From Acidiphilium acidophilum (GTDB lineage: Bacteria > Pseudomonadota > Alphaproteobacteria > Acetobacterales > Acetobacteraceae): a stretch of 64,000 bases of DNA. This document shows positions 54,890 through 63,645 of this stretch, piece by piece. Position 1 is the first letter of the stretch, and each line of letters begins with the position of its first letter. The position numbers and the translations under genes were made by a program. Below the pieces are notes generated by a model. That model worked only from the letters and a program-made list of their open reading frames with translations, did not search any database and was not told the origin of the DNA. Location: the NCBI RefSeq assembly GCF_033842475.1, contig NZ_JAWXYB010000018.1, positions 1,657,501 through 1,721,500 on the forward strand. The letters run 5' to 3'.

Positions 54890-56214
54890 GCAATCTCGAT
54901 CATCTGGCAGGGTTGCTTGCTGCCGCCCGGCGCGCCGGGGCCGATCAGGCGGATGCGCTGCTGGCGTCCGGAACTTCGGTCTCGGTTGGTCGCCGCATGG
55001 GCAAGATCGAGGAGATCGAGCGGGCCGAGACCAATAATATCGGGCTGCGGGTTTTTGTGGGCAAGCGCAGTGCGATCGTATCGACCGGCGCGGTCGATCC
55101 CGCCAGTTTCGATCGGCTTGCCGAACAGGCGGTGGCAATGGCCAATGTGGTACCGGAAGACCAGTTCGCGGATATTCCGGATGCGCCGCCGCCCGAAGAT
55201 GCCGGCGTGCTCGACATGGATGATCCGGTCGAGCCCGGCACTGACATCCTTATGGCCCGCGCCGCCGCCGCCGAGGAAGCCGCCCTCGCCTTCCCCGGCA
55301 TCACCAATTCAGGCGGCTCGGGGGCGTCCTGGTCGCGCAGCCACGTCGCTCTCGCGACCTCGCGCGGGTTTGCCGGCGCTTATAGCCGGTCCGGCCACAG
55401 CGTGTCGGTCTCGCCGATCGCGGGCAAAGGTGTCGCGATGCAGCGCGATTACGAATACGCCTCTGCCGTGCATGGTAACGACCTCGATGATCCGGCGATG
55501 CTCGGCCGCATCGCCGCCGAACGCGCGGTCAGCCGCCTCAATCCGGGGCGTCCGGCAACGGCGAAGCTGCCGGTCGTGTATCATCCTCGTGTTGCCGGGA
55601 GCCTGCTCGGTCATTTTACGGGGGCGATCAACGGCAGCGGGATCGCGCGGGGCACGAGTTTCCTCAAGGATGCGATGGGCAAGCCGGTCTTTGCTTCGGG
55701 GATATCGATCATCGACGATCCGAAACGGGTGCGGGGCATGCGCTCGCGTGCCTTCGACGGTGAGGGGCAGCGCGTGGAGCGTCGCGCCCTGATCGAGGAT
55801 GGGGTTCTGACCACCTGGCTGCTCGATTCCCGGAGTGCCGCGCAGCTTGGGCTGAAGACCACCGGTCATGCCTCGCGCGGCACCTCCGGGCCGCCGAGCC
55901 CGGCGGCTTCGAACCTCTATATCGAACCGGGCGCGCACTCGGCTGAGGCGCTGATTGCGGATATCAAGCTCGGTCTCTACGTGCTCGAACTGATCGGCAT
56001 GGGCGTCAACGGGATTACCGGCGATTATTCGCGCGGCGCTGCCGGTTTCATGATCCGTGACGGCAAGATCGCCGAGCCGGTCGCCGAGATCACGATTGCC
56101 GGAAATCTGCGCGAGATGTTCATGCACCTCACCCCTGCCAACGATCTTGAATTCAAACGCGGTACCGATGCCCCGACCCTGCGGGTCGAGGGTATGACCA
56201 TGGCGGGCGGCTAG
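54886..56214 (+). CDS. pmbA: Metallopeptidase TldD/PmbA family, PmbA-like
   Basis: 442 aa. IEEIERAETNNIGLRVFVGKRSA and DGEGQRVERRALIEDGVLTTWLLDSRSA, then GHASRGTSG are characteristic of PmbA (TldE). The family forms TldD/TldE heterodimers that process peptides such as microcins; TldE itself lacks the zinc motif. No HExxxH is seen here. tldD is not in this window. ATG 54886 overlaps the M16 gene by 4 bp. Confidence 0.9.
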   Translation: MSNLDHLAGLLAAARRAGADQADALLASGTSVSVGRRMGKIEEIERAETNNIGLRVFVGKRSAIVSTGAVDPASFDRLAEQAVAMANVVPEDQFADIPDAPPPEDAGVLDMDDPVEPGTDILMARAAAAEEAALAFPGITNSGGSGASWSRSHVALATSRGFAGAYSRSGHSVSVSPIAGKGVAMQRDYEYASAVHGNDLDDPAMLGRIAAERAVSRLNPGRPATAKLPVVYHPRVAGSLLGHFTGAINGSGIARGTSFLKDAMGKPVFASGISIIDDPKRVRGMRSRAFDGEGQRVERRALIEDGVLTTWLLDSRSAAQLGLKTTGHASRGTSGPPSPAASNLYIEPGAHSAEALIADIKLGLYVLELIGMGVNGITGDYSRGAAGFMIRDGKIAEPVAEITIAGNLREMFMHLTPANDLEFKRGTDAPTLRVEGMTMAGG

Positions 56215-56223
56215 GCGCGGGCC

Positions 56224-56982
56224 ATGTCGCTGGTTCTGACCGGTGCTGGCGGTCAGTTGGGGCGGGTGTTACGGCCCCGGTTGTTGGCGCGCGGGATTCC
56301 GCTCCGCGCGGTGGATATATCGCCTATCACGCCGGTCGACCCGCGTGAAACCATCGTGATCGGCGACCTGCGTGATGCCGGAGTGGTCGATGAGGCGCTG
56401 GAGGGTGCGACCGCCGTGCTGCATCTCGCGGGTACCAGCGTTGAGCGCCCCCTGCCCGAGATCATCGAGAATAATCTGGTTGCGCTGCACGCCCTTTACG
56501 AAGGGGCGCGGCGGCACGGGGTGGGGCGCGTGGTGTTCGCCAGTTCCAACCACACGATCGGCATGTATCCCGCCGGGCAGAAGCTCCGCCTGTCCGATCC
56601 TTATCGCCCGGACGGGTTTTACGGCATTTCGAAAATCTGGGGAGAGGCGATCGGCCGGCTCTACCGGGATAAGTATGGCATCGAAGGTGTCGCCCTGCGG
56701 ATTGGCAGCGCGCTGACCCGGCCGACCGAACCGCGCCATCTCGCAACCTGGCTTGGCGATGACGACCTCGAACAATTGGTGGTGCAGAGCCTGACGGCGC
56801 CGATCAGCGGGTATCAGCCGGTCTGGGGGGTTTCAGCCAATACGCGCGGGTGGTGGGATAATGGCGAAGCCGCCGAGCTCGGCTACCAGCCGTCGCAGAA
56901 TGCGGAGGATTTTGCCGCGGAGATCATGAAGACTGGGGGGCGGGACTGGGTTTTTCAGGGCGGCTCGTTCGCGGAAGACTGA
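56224..56982 (+). CDS. NAD-dependent epimerase/dehydrogenase, uronate-dehydrogenase-like
   Basis: 252 aa extended SDR. VLTGAGGQLGRVLRPRLLARG is the NAD-binding loop; VVFASSNHTIGMYPAG carries the Ser, and DGFYGISKIWGE the Tyr-x3-Lys pair. The SSNHTIG and RPDG(F/L)YG pattern is that of bacterial uronate dehydrogenase (Udh), which oxidises glucuronate or galacturonate. No other uronate genes are near, so the substrate is open. Starts 9 bp after pmbA. Confidence 0.83.
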   Translation: MSLVLTGAGGQLGRVLRPRLLARGIPLRAVDISPITPVDPRETIVIGDLRDAGVVDEALEGATAVLHLAGTSVERPLPEIIENNLVALHALYEGARRHGVGRVVFASSNHTIGMYPAGQKLRLSDPYRPDGFYGISKIWGEAIGRLYRDKYGIEGVALRIGSALTRPTEPRHLATWLGDDDLEQLVVQSLTAPISGYQPVWGVSANTRGWWDNGEAAELGYQPSQNAEDFAAEIMKTGGRDWVFQGGSFAED

Positions 56983-57029
56983 GACGCGATCCAAGTCAAT
57001 CAAGCAGGTTCAAACGGGCCGGCTCCCGC

Positions 57030-57512
57030 TCAATGACACCGGAACCGATCAAATCCCTCGCCGCAGGATGTGCAGCGCCAGATTGCCCGGCACGCGGTGG
57101 CGCCGAACGGGTTGATCTCCTCGACCGAGGGCGAAAGGCATTTGGGGCAGACCACGGGTTTGTTTCGCTCAGGCGGCGCGATGCCGGCCGCGCTCAATTT
57201 ATGCAGGGCGTCGGATGACATCAGGTCGGTCGTCCAGGTGAAGGTGGTGACCATGGTAATTTTCACCGGGAAAATGCCCGCGGCGGTGAGTGCCGCGTTG
57301 ATTTCGAGCGCGATCATGTCCAGTGCCGGGCAGCCGGGATAAGTGGGCAGCATCAACACCTCGACACCGCCTTGATAGGGGCGGATATCGCGCAATATTC
57401 CGAGGTCGGCGATACTGAGCATCGGCAATTCGGGGTCCGAAATCGCTTCGAGCAAGGCACGGGCGCGGTTGATCAGCTCGCTGCTCGTGCTCTGGTCGTT
57501 CGCATCGTTCAT
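57030..57512 (-). CDS. paaD: PaaD-like protein (phenylacetyl-CoA epoxidase maturation), solitary
   Basis: 160 aa. A MIP18/DUF59 domain (ARALLEAISDPELPMLSIADLGILRDI; PTYPGCPALDMI) is followed by a zinc-ribbon tail with CPKC and CTSCGEGF. This two-part build is PaaD (PaaJ), needed to mature the PaaABCE ring epoxidase. No paaA, B, C or E occurs in the window, so the role here is open; a general Fe-S role is possible. Divergent from the acyltransferase. Confidence 0.85.
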   Translation of the reverse strand: MNDANDQSTSSELINRARALLEAISDPELPMLSIADLGILRDIRPYQGGVEVLMLPTYPGCPALDMIALEINAALTAAGIFPVKITMVTTFTWTTDLMSSDALHKLSAAGIAPPERNKPVVCPKCLSPSVEEINPFGATACRAIWRCTSCGEGFDRFRCH

Positions 57513-57598
57513 GCTGGGCTCTCCTGGACGGCGATCATCGTGCGCCCGTCAGATGCAGCCAAGTGGCGCCGGACGCAAGCAGCGCATTGTTCTCATTC

Positions 57599-57626
57599 TT
57601 GATACACTCTCGCATCAAATTATACT
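57599..57626 (+). promoter_or_regulatory. Candidate sigma-70 promoter of acyltransferase gene
   Basis: TTGATA (57599-57604), 16-bp spacer, TATACT (57621-57626), in an AT-rich stretch (57600-57680). It would give a 5' untranslated region of about 55 nt. Confidence 0.5.
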
Positions 57627-57688
57627 CGCATTCGAGTCCATGATCGGTTCATATCGACGGATTATATAATTGTTCGGGATTTCCGCAT

Positions 57689-58741
57689 TTGAGCAAGACG
57701 ACCCATTACGCCACTCTGGATGGCATGCGCGGCATTGCGGCGATCGCGGTCGTGATGTTCCACGCGAAAGCCTATTTCGGGACGGTCTATCCGCATAGTG
57801 CCTATCTCGCGGTCGATCTGTTCTTCTGTCTGAGCGGATTCGTGATCGCGCATGCCTATGACGACCGGCTGGCTACCGGGCGGCTGAGCGCGGCGGGATT
57901 CGTGCGTGTCCGCCTGCTGCGGCTTTATCCCCTGTATATCGCGGGAACCGCGCTGACGATTGCGGCGATCGCCGTGGCGTTGTTCGTCAAACACGATGCC
58001 TCGCAATGGACTGCGCGTGATTTCATGATTGCGGTGCCGGCGGCGTTGCTGATGTTGCCGGCCCCATTTTTTGACAACATATTTGCGCTCAACATACCGG
58101 CATGGTCGCTGTTTTACGAATTATTGGCGAATGCGGTCTATGCAACGTCGCTGTTCTCGCAGCGCCGGGTTTTGATGGTCGTCGCTGGCGTGGCTGCCGC
58201 TGCGGTCATCGTTCAGACTTTCATGTTCGGCCATATCGACCAGGGGACGTCCTGGCCGTCGACGGTCTGGGCGCTGGGGCGGGTGTTTTTCGGCTTTCCG
58301 GTCGGCATCATGCTGTATCGGCTTCATCGGCGGATGCAACCGATCGTGGTGCCGGCACCGGCACTTTTAGGATTGTTGGCGCTCGTGATGTTTGCGCATC
58401 TGTCGGGGACCGCGCGGATCGGGTTTGATATCGGCTTCGTGTTGCTGATCTCGCCGGCGCTGGTGCTGCTCGGCTCGTTCGACGGACCGGCCAGCCCGTT
58501 CCTGGTCCAGCTGTGCCGGTGGCTCGGCCTGATTTCGTATCCGATCTATGTAATCCATTTCCCGGTCATCCTGATTCTGAACAGCTGGGAGCGCCGGCAT
58601 GGCAATAGCGCGTTGCACCACCCGCTGTTAGGACTCGCTCTGGTTACCGCGCTGATTGCAGTGTCGTTCGTCGCCGGACATGCCGATGCCCGGTTTCGGC
58701 GCGTATTGACCGCCGGCAGGTTGCGTCTGAGTCGGGCGTGA
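57689..58741 (+). CDS. Acyltransferase 3 family membrane protein (OafA/YrhL-like)
   Basis: 350 aa with about ten helices. YATLDGMRGIAAIAVVMFHAKA has the conserved Arg and His, and YLAVDLFFCLSGFVIAHAYDDR is the second hallmark. Such proteins O-acetylate surface polysaccharides or other envelope molecules. The start is TTG 57689 with no better choice in frame. The upstream region is unusually AT-rich. It is convergent with the GT2 gene. Confidence 0.88.
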   Translation: MSKTTHYATLDGMRGIAAIAVVMFHAKAYFGTVYPHSAYLAVDLFFCLSGFVIAHAYDDRLATGRLSAAGFVRVRLLRLYPLYIAGTALTIAAIAVALFVKHDASQWTARDFMIAVPAALLMLPAPFFDNIFALNIPAWSLFYELLANAVYATSLFSQRRVLMVVAGVAAAAVIVQTFMFGHIDQGTSWPSTVWALGRVFFGFPVGIMLYRLHRRMQPIVVPAPALLGLLALVMFAHLSGTARIGFDIGFVLLISPALVLLGSFDGPASPFLVQLCRWLGLISYPIYVIHFPVILILNSWERRHGNSALHHPLLGLALVTALIAVSFVAGHADARFRRVLTAGRLRLSRA

Positions 58742-58747
58742 ACCCTG

Positions 58748-59722
58748 TCAGAACAGGAACTTTCGCTCTGCGTTCCAGCGGTTGACCAGTTGTTTTGCCT
58801 CTGGCGATCGGTCCTGCAATGCGCCGTGCTGACGGGCCAGTTGCTCGGCATAATGCAGCGCGAGACTGAGTGTCTTCATTCCGGGATCGGAGACGGCAGT
58901 ATAACGCAAATCGCCGCCGAGATATGTAATCGGAGCCAAAATGGCGATCGCATGATCGACCGGTGGTGCGATGTATCCCGTATTGAAAACCAGTTCGGAC
59001 GGCTTGTCCCGAAGGGTCTGGAACGGCGAACGGTAATGCGATGAACGATCGGCCCCGATCGCGGCTTGACCGGCGGCAAGGACTTTCAACCATCCGATCA
59101 CATATTTCTGCATGTCGTGCCAACCCGAGCGCCGAGGATAATGCGCGAGGGCCACTTGGTATTCGTGCGGCGTCGGAACCGGGCGGCCATCAAGGATGCC
59201 ACCGTGATTACCCGCGTCGATCGAGACGCGGGTACCGAGACCACCTCGAATGAACATTTTGGCCACACCTGTCTCACCGCGTGCTCGCCAGCGCATGCGG
59301 ATCGGCACAATCGGTTCGGCCGCATCGTCCTCCACCGTATCGAAATAATGAACCAGAGGGACCGTGATTGCGAGGTCCTGCGCTGATCTGGCATTCAAGC
59401 GTTCCAGCAACGGCCCCGAAGTGGTGGTGATGAATTCATCGGCATCGAGAAACACGACCCAATCTGCTCGGTGCATCTGATCGGCCATGCGGTAGAGCCA
59501 CGTATTGACGGCGACCTCGTCAAACCCGGCGGCAATGGTTTGAAACACCGAGAGCGAAATTCCCTCCGCCTGTAGCTGGCGTAAAATGTCGAGCGTGGCA
59601 TCGGTGCTGCCATTGTCCAGAAACACCATGTGGTGAAGGCTCGCCGCGTTGTGGCGGACGAACGCCTCGACGATGTCGTCTTCGTTGAGACTCCGGGTCA
59701 CCGACACGAGGCGGGATGACAC
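58748..59722 (-). CDS. Glycosyltransferase family 2 (PF13704-like)
   Basis: About 324 aa. LVSVTRSLNEDDIVEAFVRHNA and HHMVFLDNGSTDATLDIL form the donor site; DWVVFLDADEFITT has the DxD metal site. HEYQVALAHYPRRSGWHDMQKY lies near the C terminus. GTG 59722, 4 nt after the ispA stop, is taken as the start; GTG 59707 is also possible. The acceptor is unknown. In related genomes dxs often occupies this place. Confidence 0.82.
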   Translation of the reverse strand: MSSRLVSVTRSLNEDDIVEAFVRHNAASLHHMVFLDNGSTDATLDILRQLQAEGISLSVFQTIAAGFDEVAVNTWLYRMADQMHRADWVVFLDADEFITTTSGPLLERLNARSAQDLAITVPLVHYFDTVEDDAAEPIVPIRMRWRARGETGVAKMFIRGGLGTRVSIDAGNHGGILDGRPVPTPHEYQVALAHYPRRSGWHDMQKYVIGWLKVLAAGQAAIGADRSSHYRSPFQTLRDKPSELVFNTGYIAPPVDHAIAILAPITYLGGDLRYTAVSDPGMKTLSLALHYAEQLARQHGALQDRSPEAKQLVNRWNAERKFLF

Positions 59723-59726
59723 AGGG

Positions 59727-60632
59727 TCAGTTCCGGCGATTGACCGTATAGGCGGCCAGGGCGCGCAGGAGGTTGGCTTTCTCGCCGAAGCTTTCGAGAT
59801 AGATCGACGCCTGTTTGGCCAGATGCTCGGCCTGCATGCGGGCGCGGTCGATGCCCATGACCGAGACCATGGTGGCTTTGCCTTGAGCGGCGTCCTTGCC
59901 GGCGGTTTTTCCGAGGGTTTCAGCCGTACCTTCGGCGTCGAGTATGTCGTCGGCGATCTGGAACGCGGCACCGAGATCCCGGCCATAGGCGGCGATGAAA
60001 TGGCGCTGGGGGGCAGAGGCACGACCGAGAATGGCACCGGCCTCGGCGCTGTACTGGATCAGCCGACCGGTTTTCAGGGCTTGCAGGCGGGTGATCAGCG
60101 GCGGGGATAATTCTTTGCCTTCGGAGACGATGTCGATCATCTGGCCGCCGACCATACCGCGCGGACCGGAGGCGCCGGCAAGGGCGAGCACCAGCTCGCA
60201 GCGAACTTCGGCATCGGAATGAGTATCGGCCTCGGCGAGAACCTCGAAGGCGCGGGTCTGCAGCGCATCACCCGCGAGGATCGCGGTCGCTTCGTCATAT
60301 GCCTTGTGGCAGGAGGGTTTGCCGCGACGAAGGTCGTCGTCGTCCATGGCCGGAAGGTCGTCATGGATCAGGGAATAGGCGTGAAGCATCTCGACCGAGG
60401 CCGCGACCCGGGCGGCGCAGGTGATGTTGACCGAGAACATCCGCGCGGTTTCAATGACGAGGAATCCGCGCATCCGTTTGCCGCCACCCATGACCGCATA
60501 GCGCATCGCTTCGACCAGCCGATACTCCTCGCCTTCGGGGACCGGAAGCAGCGCGTCGAGTTCAGTTTCGATCAGGGCCGCCGCACCTTCCAGACCGCTG
60601 CGCAGCGCAACGGCTTGCATCACCTCGCTCAT
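59727..60632 (-). CDS. ispA: Polyprenyl synthetase, farnesyl diphosphate synthase
   Basis: 301 aa. First Asp-rich motif LIHDDLPAMDDDDLRRG, second FQIADDILDAEG; GGGKRMRGFLVIE binds IPP. The length and two residues before DDxxD suit an FPP synthase, the precursor of squalene and so of hopanoids. ATG 60632 overlaps xseB by 4 bp. Confidence 0.94.
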   Translation of the reverse strand: MSEVMQAVALRSGLEGAAALIETELDALLPVPEGEEYRLVEAMRYAVMGGGKRMRGFLVIETARMFSVNITCAARVAASVEMLHAYSLIHDDLPAMDDDDLRRGKPSCHKAYDEATAILAGDALQTRAFEVLAEADTHSDAEVRCELVLALAGASGPRGMVGGQMIDIVSEGKELSPPLITRLQALKTGRLIQYSAEAGAILGRASAPQRHFIAAYGRDLGAAFQIADDILDAEGTAETLGKTAGKDAAQGKATMVSVMGIDRARMQAEHLAKQASIYLESFGEKANLLRALAAYTVNRRN

Positions 60633-60892
60633 GGTGCGTCCTTCAAGGTCAACGTGCCGTCGGGCCCGGCGACGATGGCCTGGACCCGGGTTTCCGCTTC
60701 GGCGAGCCGGGCGTCGCAATGGCGTTTCAACGCCGCCCCACGCTCGTAGGCGGCGATCGCGTCTTCCAGTTTCTGGCTGCCCGATTCGAGGCCGCGAACG
60801 ATGCGTTCGAGCTCGGCCAGAGCATCCTCGAAGCTGAGCGACGCAAGCGCGGGAGCAGGATCGGCTTGTTGTTCGGCCCTGGTGGCTGCCAT
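60629..60892 (-). CDS. xseB: Exodeoxyribonuclease VII small subunit
   Basis: 87 aa. SFEDALAELERIVRGLESGSQ, then LEDAIAAYERGAALKRHCDARL is the whole XseB domain. It is the small partner of XseA in the single-strand exonuclease. Coupled to ispA. Confidence 0.95.
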   Translation of the reverse strand: MAATRAEQQADPAPALASLSFEDALAELERIVRGLESGSQKLEDAIAAYERGAALKRHCDARLAEAETRVQAIVAGPDGTLTLKDAP

Positions 60893-60932
60893 TGTGAAAC
60901 TCCTTGGTTTTGCTACCGCCGATAGCGGCGGA

Positions 60933-61862
60933 TCAGATCCGCATCAAGGTGCGGACATGGGCAGCGGCACTGGCTGCCAACGCGTCCAGATCGTAGCCGC
61001 CTTCGAGCAACGAGACGACACGACCGCCGCAGTGCCGATCCGCGACGTCCATCAGGGCGGCGGTGAGCCAGGCGAAATCGTCGGTCTCGACGTGAATCTG
61101 CGCCAGCGGATCGGCCTTGTGCGCGTCGAAGCCGGCTGAGATGATCAGAAGCTCGGGGGCGAAGGCATCGAGCGCGGGGATGAGGATGGTCTGCCAGGCG
61201 GCCCGGAACTCAGCGGAGCCGGATTCCGGATCGAGCGGGGCATTGACGACATTGCCCGCGATACCCCGTTCGTCTGGCCGGCCGGTGCCGGGATAGCAGG
61301 GAAATTGGTGGGACGAGGCATAGAACAGGTCGGGGTCGTTTTCGAACATCGCCTGGGTGCCGTTGCCGTGATGAACGTCGAAATCGACGACGGCAATCCG
61401 GCGCAGCCCATGGGAACGGGCATGATTGGCGGCGATGGCAGCGTTGCCGAACAGGCAGAAGCCCATGGCACGAGCAGGTTCCGCGTGATGACCGGGCGGG
61501 CGGGTGGCGACGAAGGCGCAGCGTGCCCAGCCTTCGAGCACGGCATCGACTCCGCGCATGGCACCGCCCGCCGAACGGAGCGCTGCCCGCAAAGTGCCTG
61601 CCGAGGCGATCGTGTCGGCATCGAGGTGGATGCGCTCGTCGGGTTCGGGCGTCAGGGCGAGCATGGCATCGACGTATTCGTCACTGTGCACACCCCGGAG
61701 CGCCGATTCGGGGGCCTCCGGCGCGGCTTCGCGGAGCAGAGGCTGGAATTCAGGAAGTTCGAGGGCCGCAAGGACGGCGCGCAGGCGGGCGGGACTTTCC
61801 GGATGATAGGGGCCGGGATCGTGATCGAAGCAGTCCGGATGGGTGATCAGGGCGACCGGCAT
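60933..61862 (-). CDS. Histone deacetylase-family protein
   Basis: 309 aa. RPPGHHAEPARAMGFCLFGN gives the paired active-site His; VVDFDVHHGNGTQAMF gives the zinc Asp-His, and SAGFDAHKADPL a later zinc Asp. Bacterial members deacetylate acetylpolyamines or acetoin-related or protein substrates. The start lies 1 nt after the TusA-like stop, and xseB follows at 40 bp. Confidence 0.93.
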   Translation of the reverse strand: MPVALITHPDCFDHDPGPYHPESPARLRAVLAALELPEFQPLLREAAPEAPESALRGVHSDEYVDAMLALTPEPDERIHLDADTIASAGTLRAALRSAGGAMRGVDAVLEGWARCAFVATRPPGHHAEPARAMGFCLFGNAAIAANHARSHGLRRIAVVDFDVHHGNGTQAMFENDPDLFYASSHQFPCYPGTGRPDERGIAGNVVNAPLDPESGSAEFRAAWQTILIPALDAFAPELLIISAGFDAHKADPLAQIHVETDDFAWLTAALMDVADRHCGGRVVSLLEGGYDLDALAASAAAHVRTLMRI

Positions 61863-61863
61863 G

Positions 61864-62118
61864 TCAGATCTGTGCTTTCTCGACGGAATGAGGGGCGGTG
61901 CAGCGGATGGTGAAGCTGAACACGCCCTTCAACTCGCTCCACGAGATCAGGGCATGTCCGTTCTCACGGCAGAAATCGCGGAAATCGGCGACCGTTCCGG
62001 GGTCGGTGGCGAGGACGCGCAGCTTGTCACCGCTGGTGAGGCCGCGCAGCACTTTCGCAGCACGCAGCACCGGCATCGGGCCCTTGAGATATTTCGCATC
62101 GAGCGTCGCATCCGCCAT
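61864..62118 (-). CDS. TusA-like protein lacking the sulfur-carrier cysteine
   Basis: 84 aa with the TusA/SirA fold: LDAKYLKGPMPVLRAAKVLRG, then DKLRVLATDPGTVADFRDFC. The canonical CPxP motif reads GPMP, so the persulfide-carrying Cys is Gly13. Two other Cys (in FRDFCREN and TIRCTAP) are present. It may be a structural or regulatory relative rather than a sulfurtransferase. ATG 62118 is divergent from the ROK kinase and 1 nt from the HDAC-like gene. Confidence 0.82.
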   Translation of the reverse strand: MADATLDAKYLKGPMPVLRAAKVLRGLTSGDKLRVLATDPGTVADFRDFCRENGHALISWSELKGVFSFTIRCTAPHSVEKAQI

Positions 62119-62203
62119 GATGCTATCGTGCCGCGTCACACCCTCTTGAGCAAGAGCGGCAGACGGGAGATAGAGGGCGGAGGATAAACGTACAGGATAA
62201 ACC

Positions 62204-63097
62204 ATGACGTATCGCATCGGCATCGATCTCGGCGGCACCAAGATCGAGGTGGCGGCCTTGATGGGTAGCGGGGACCTCGAACATCGGGTCAGGGTGCCGA
62301 CGCCGCCGGATTATCGGGCAACCATCGAAGCGATCGCGGAACTTGTGGCGGGGACGGAGCGTGCCCTCGGGCCGTGCGGCGGGATCGGGATCGGGATTCC
62401 GGGCACGATCAGCCCGGCGACCGGATTTGTCAAAAATGCGAATTCGGAGCGATTGAACGGCAATCCGTTCGATAAAGATCTGGAAGCGCGGCTGGGCAGG
62501 CCGGTCCGGGTTTCCAACGATGCGAACTGCTTTGCGATGAGCGAGGCGGCGGATGGGGCGGGCGCGGGCGCGCAGTGCGTGTTCGGCGTGATCATCGGCA
62601 CCGGATGCGGCGGCGGCATCGTGGTTGGAGGCAAGGTGCTCGAAGGTCGGCAGCGAATCGCGGGGGAATGGGGGCATACCCCCCTGCCCTGGCCCCGCGC
62701 GGAGGAAATGCCGTTGCGGCGTTGCTGGTGCGGCAAGGTCGGGTGCCTTGAGACCTACGTGGCGGGGCCGGCGCTGGCCGCGGAAGCCGACGGGATCGGC
62801 GCGCGGGATGCGGGGGGACTGCCCGCGCGGGCGGCGGCGGGGGATGAACGGGCGGTTCGCGCGCTCGCGATCCATGCCGAACGGCTGGCACGCGGGCTTG
62901 CGATGATCGTCAATATTCTCGACCCCGACGTGATCGTGCTGGGCGGCGGGTTATCCAATCTGGACCATCTTTACCAGGACGTGCCGGCGCTGATGAAACC
63001 GTTCGTGATCAGCGATACGTTCGATACGCCGATCCTGCGAAACAAGCATGGCGACTCCTCCGGCGTGCGCGGCGCCGCATGGTTGTGGCCGGCCTGA
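62204..63097 (+). CDS. ROK-family sugar kinase (fructokinase/NagK-like)
   Basis: 297 aa. RIGIDLGGTKIEVAAL is the phosphate-1 loop; CWCGKVGCLETYVAGPAL the ROK zinc motif, and VSNDANCFAMSEA holds the catalytic Asp. IIGTGCGGGIVVGG is phosphate-2. Phosphorylates a hexose or N-acetylhexosamine; which one is not predictable. Ends 2 bp from the convergent lipoprotein. Confidence 0.9.
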   Translation: MTYRIGIDLGGTKIEVAALMGSGDLEHRVRVPTPPDYRATIEAIAELVAGTERALGPCGGIGIGIPGTISPATGFVKNANSERLNGNPFDKDLEARLGRPVRVSNDANCFAMSEAADGAGAGAQCVFGVIIGTGCGGGIVVGGKVLEGRQRIAGEWGHTPLPWPRAEEMPLRRCWCGKVGCLETYVAGPALAAEADGIGARDAGGLPARAAAGDERAVRALAIHAERLARGLAMIVNILDPDVIVLGGGLSNLDHLYQDVPALMKPFVISDTFDTPILRNKHGDSSGVRGAAWLWPA

Positions 63098-63099
63098 CC

Positions 63100-63471
63100 T
63101 CATGGCCAGCCGCGATCGTGGTTGGCGATCTGTGCGGGGCTGAGGTTATAAGGTCCTTCCGCGACTTCAGGCGCGTGATCGGGCAGTTTTGAAGGATCGG
63201 CCCAGCACGTCGCCTGACCGAGGGTTTGGGTGCAGTAGGGTAGCGGTGGCGGCAAAGGCGGTTTTGGGCGGCAGTACGATTTGCCGTTATCGAGGCGGAC
63301 AACAGAGCAGTCCCGCCCCGTGACCATCGAAATAATCGCGTCCGGAATGGTGCGGTGGATGGTGGCGACGGACAGCACCGTCGCGCCGGCGGCGATGCCC
63401 ATGTCGGCACCGGTACCGAGACCGCAACCGGTGAGCGGGATGAGGCAGATCAGAACGATGAGACTTCGCAT
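63100..63471 (-). CDS. Small lipoprotein of unknown function
   Basis: 123 aa from ATG 63471. MRSLIVLICLIPLTGCGLG is a lipoprotein signal with lipobox LTGC. The mature part has DAIISMVTGRDCSVVRLDNGKSYC, a Pro-rich stretch and four further Cys. RDCSVVRLDNGKSYC is a pattern repeated in alphaproteobacterial lipoproteins of unknown role. A role cannot be assigned. Confidence 0.72.
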   Translation of the reverse strand: MRSLIVLICLIPLTGCGLGTGADMGIAAGATVLSVATIHRTIPDAIISMVTGRDCSVVRLDNGKSYCRPKPPLPPPLPYCTQTLGQATCWADPSKLPDHAPEVAEGPYNLSPAQIANHDRGWP

Positions 63472-63645
63472 GAGCGGACCATGCCCTAGAAAGGTAAAAA
63501 TCCGGTTAGTTTCCGACGATCCCGCTCGATTCACCCGTCGCGTTGCCCTTGGCGGCACACGCGGCTATGAACGCGGGGCTGAACCGATTGAAACTGTGCG
63601 CTGGCGCCGATCCGGCGTTGCGCGCGTATCCGAGGTGAGACCCGC

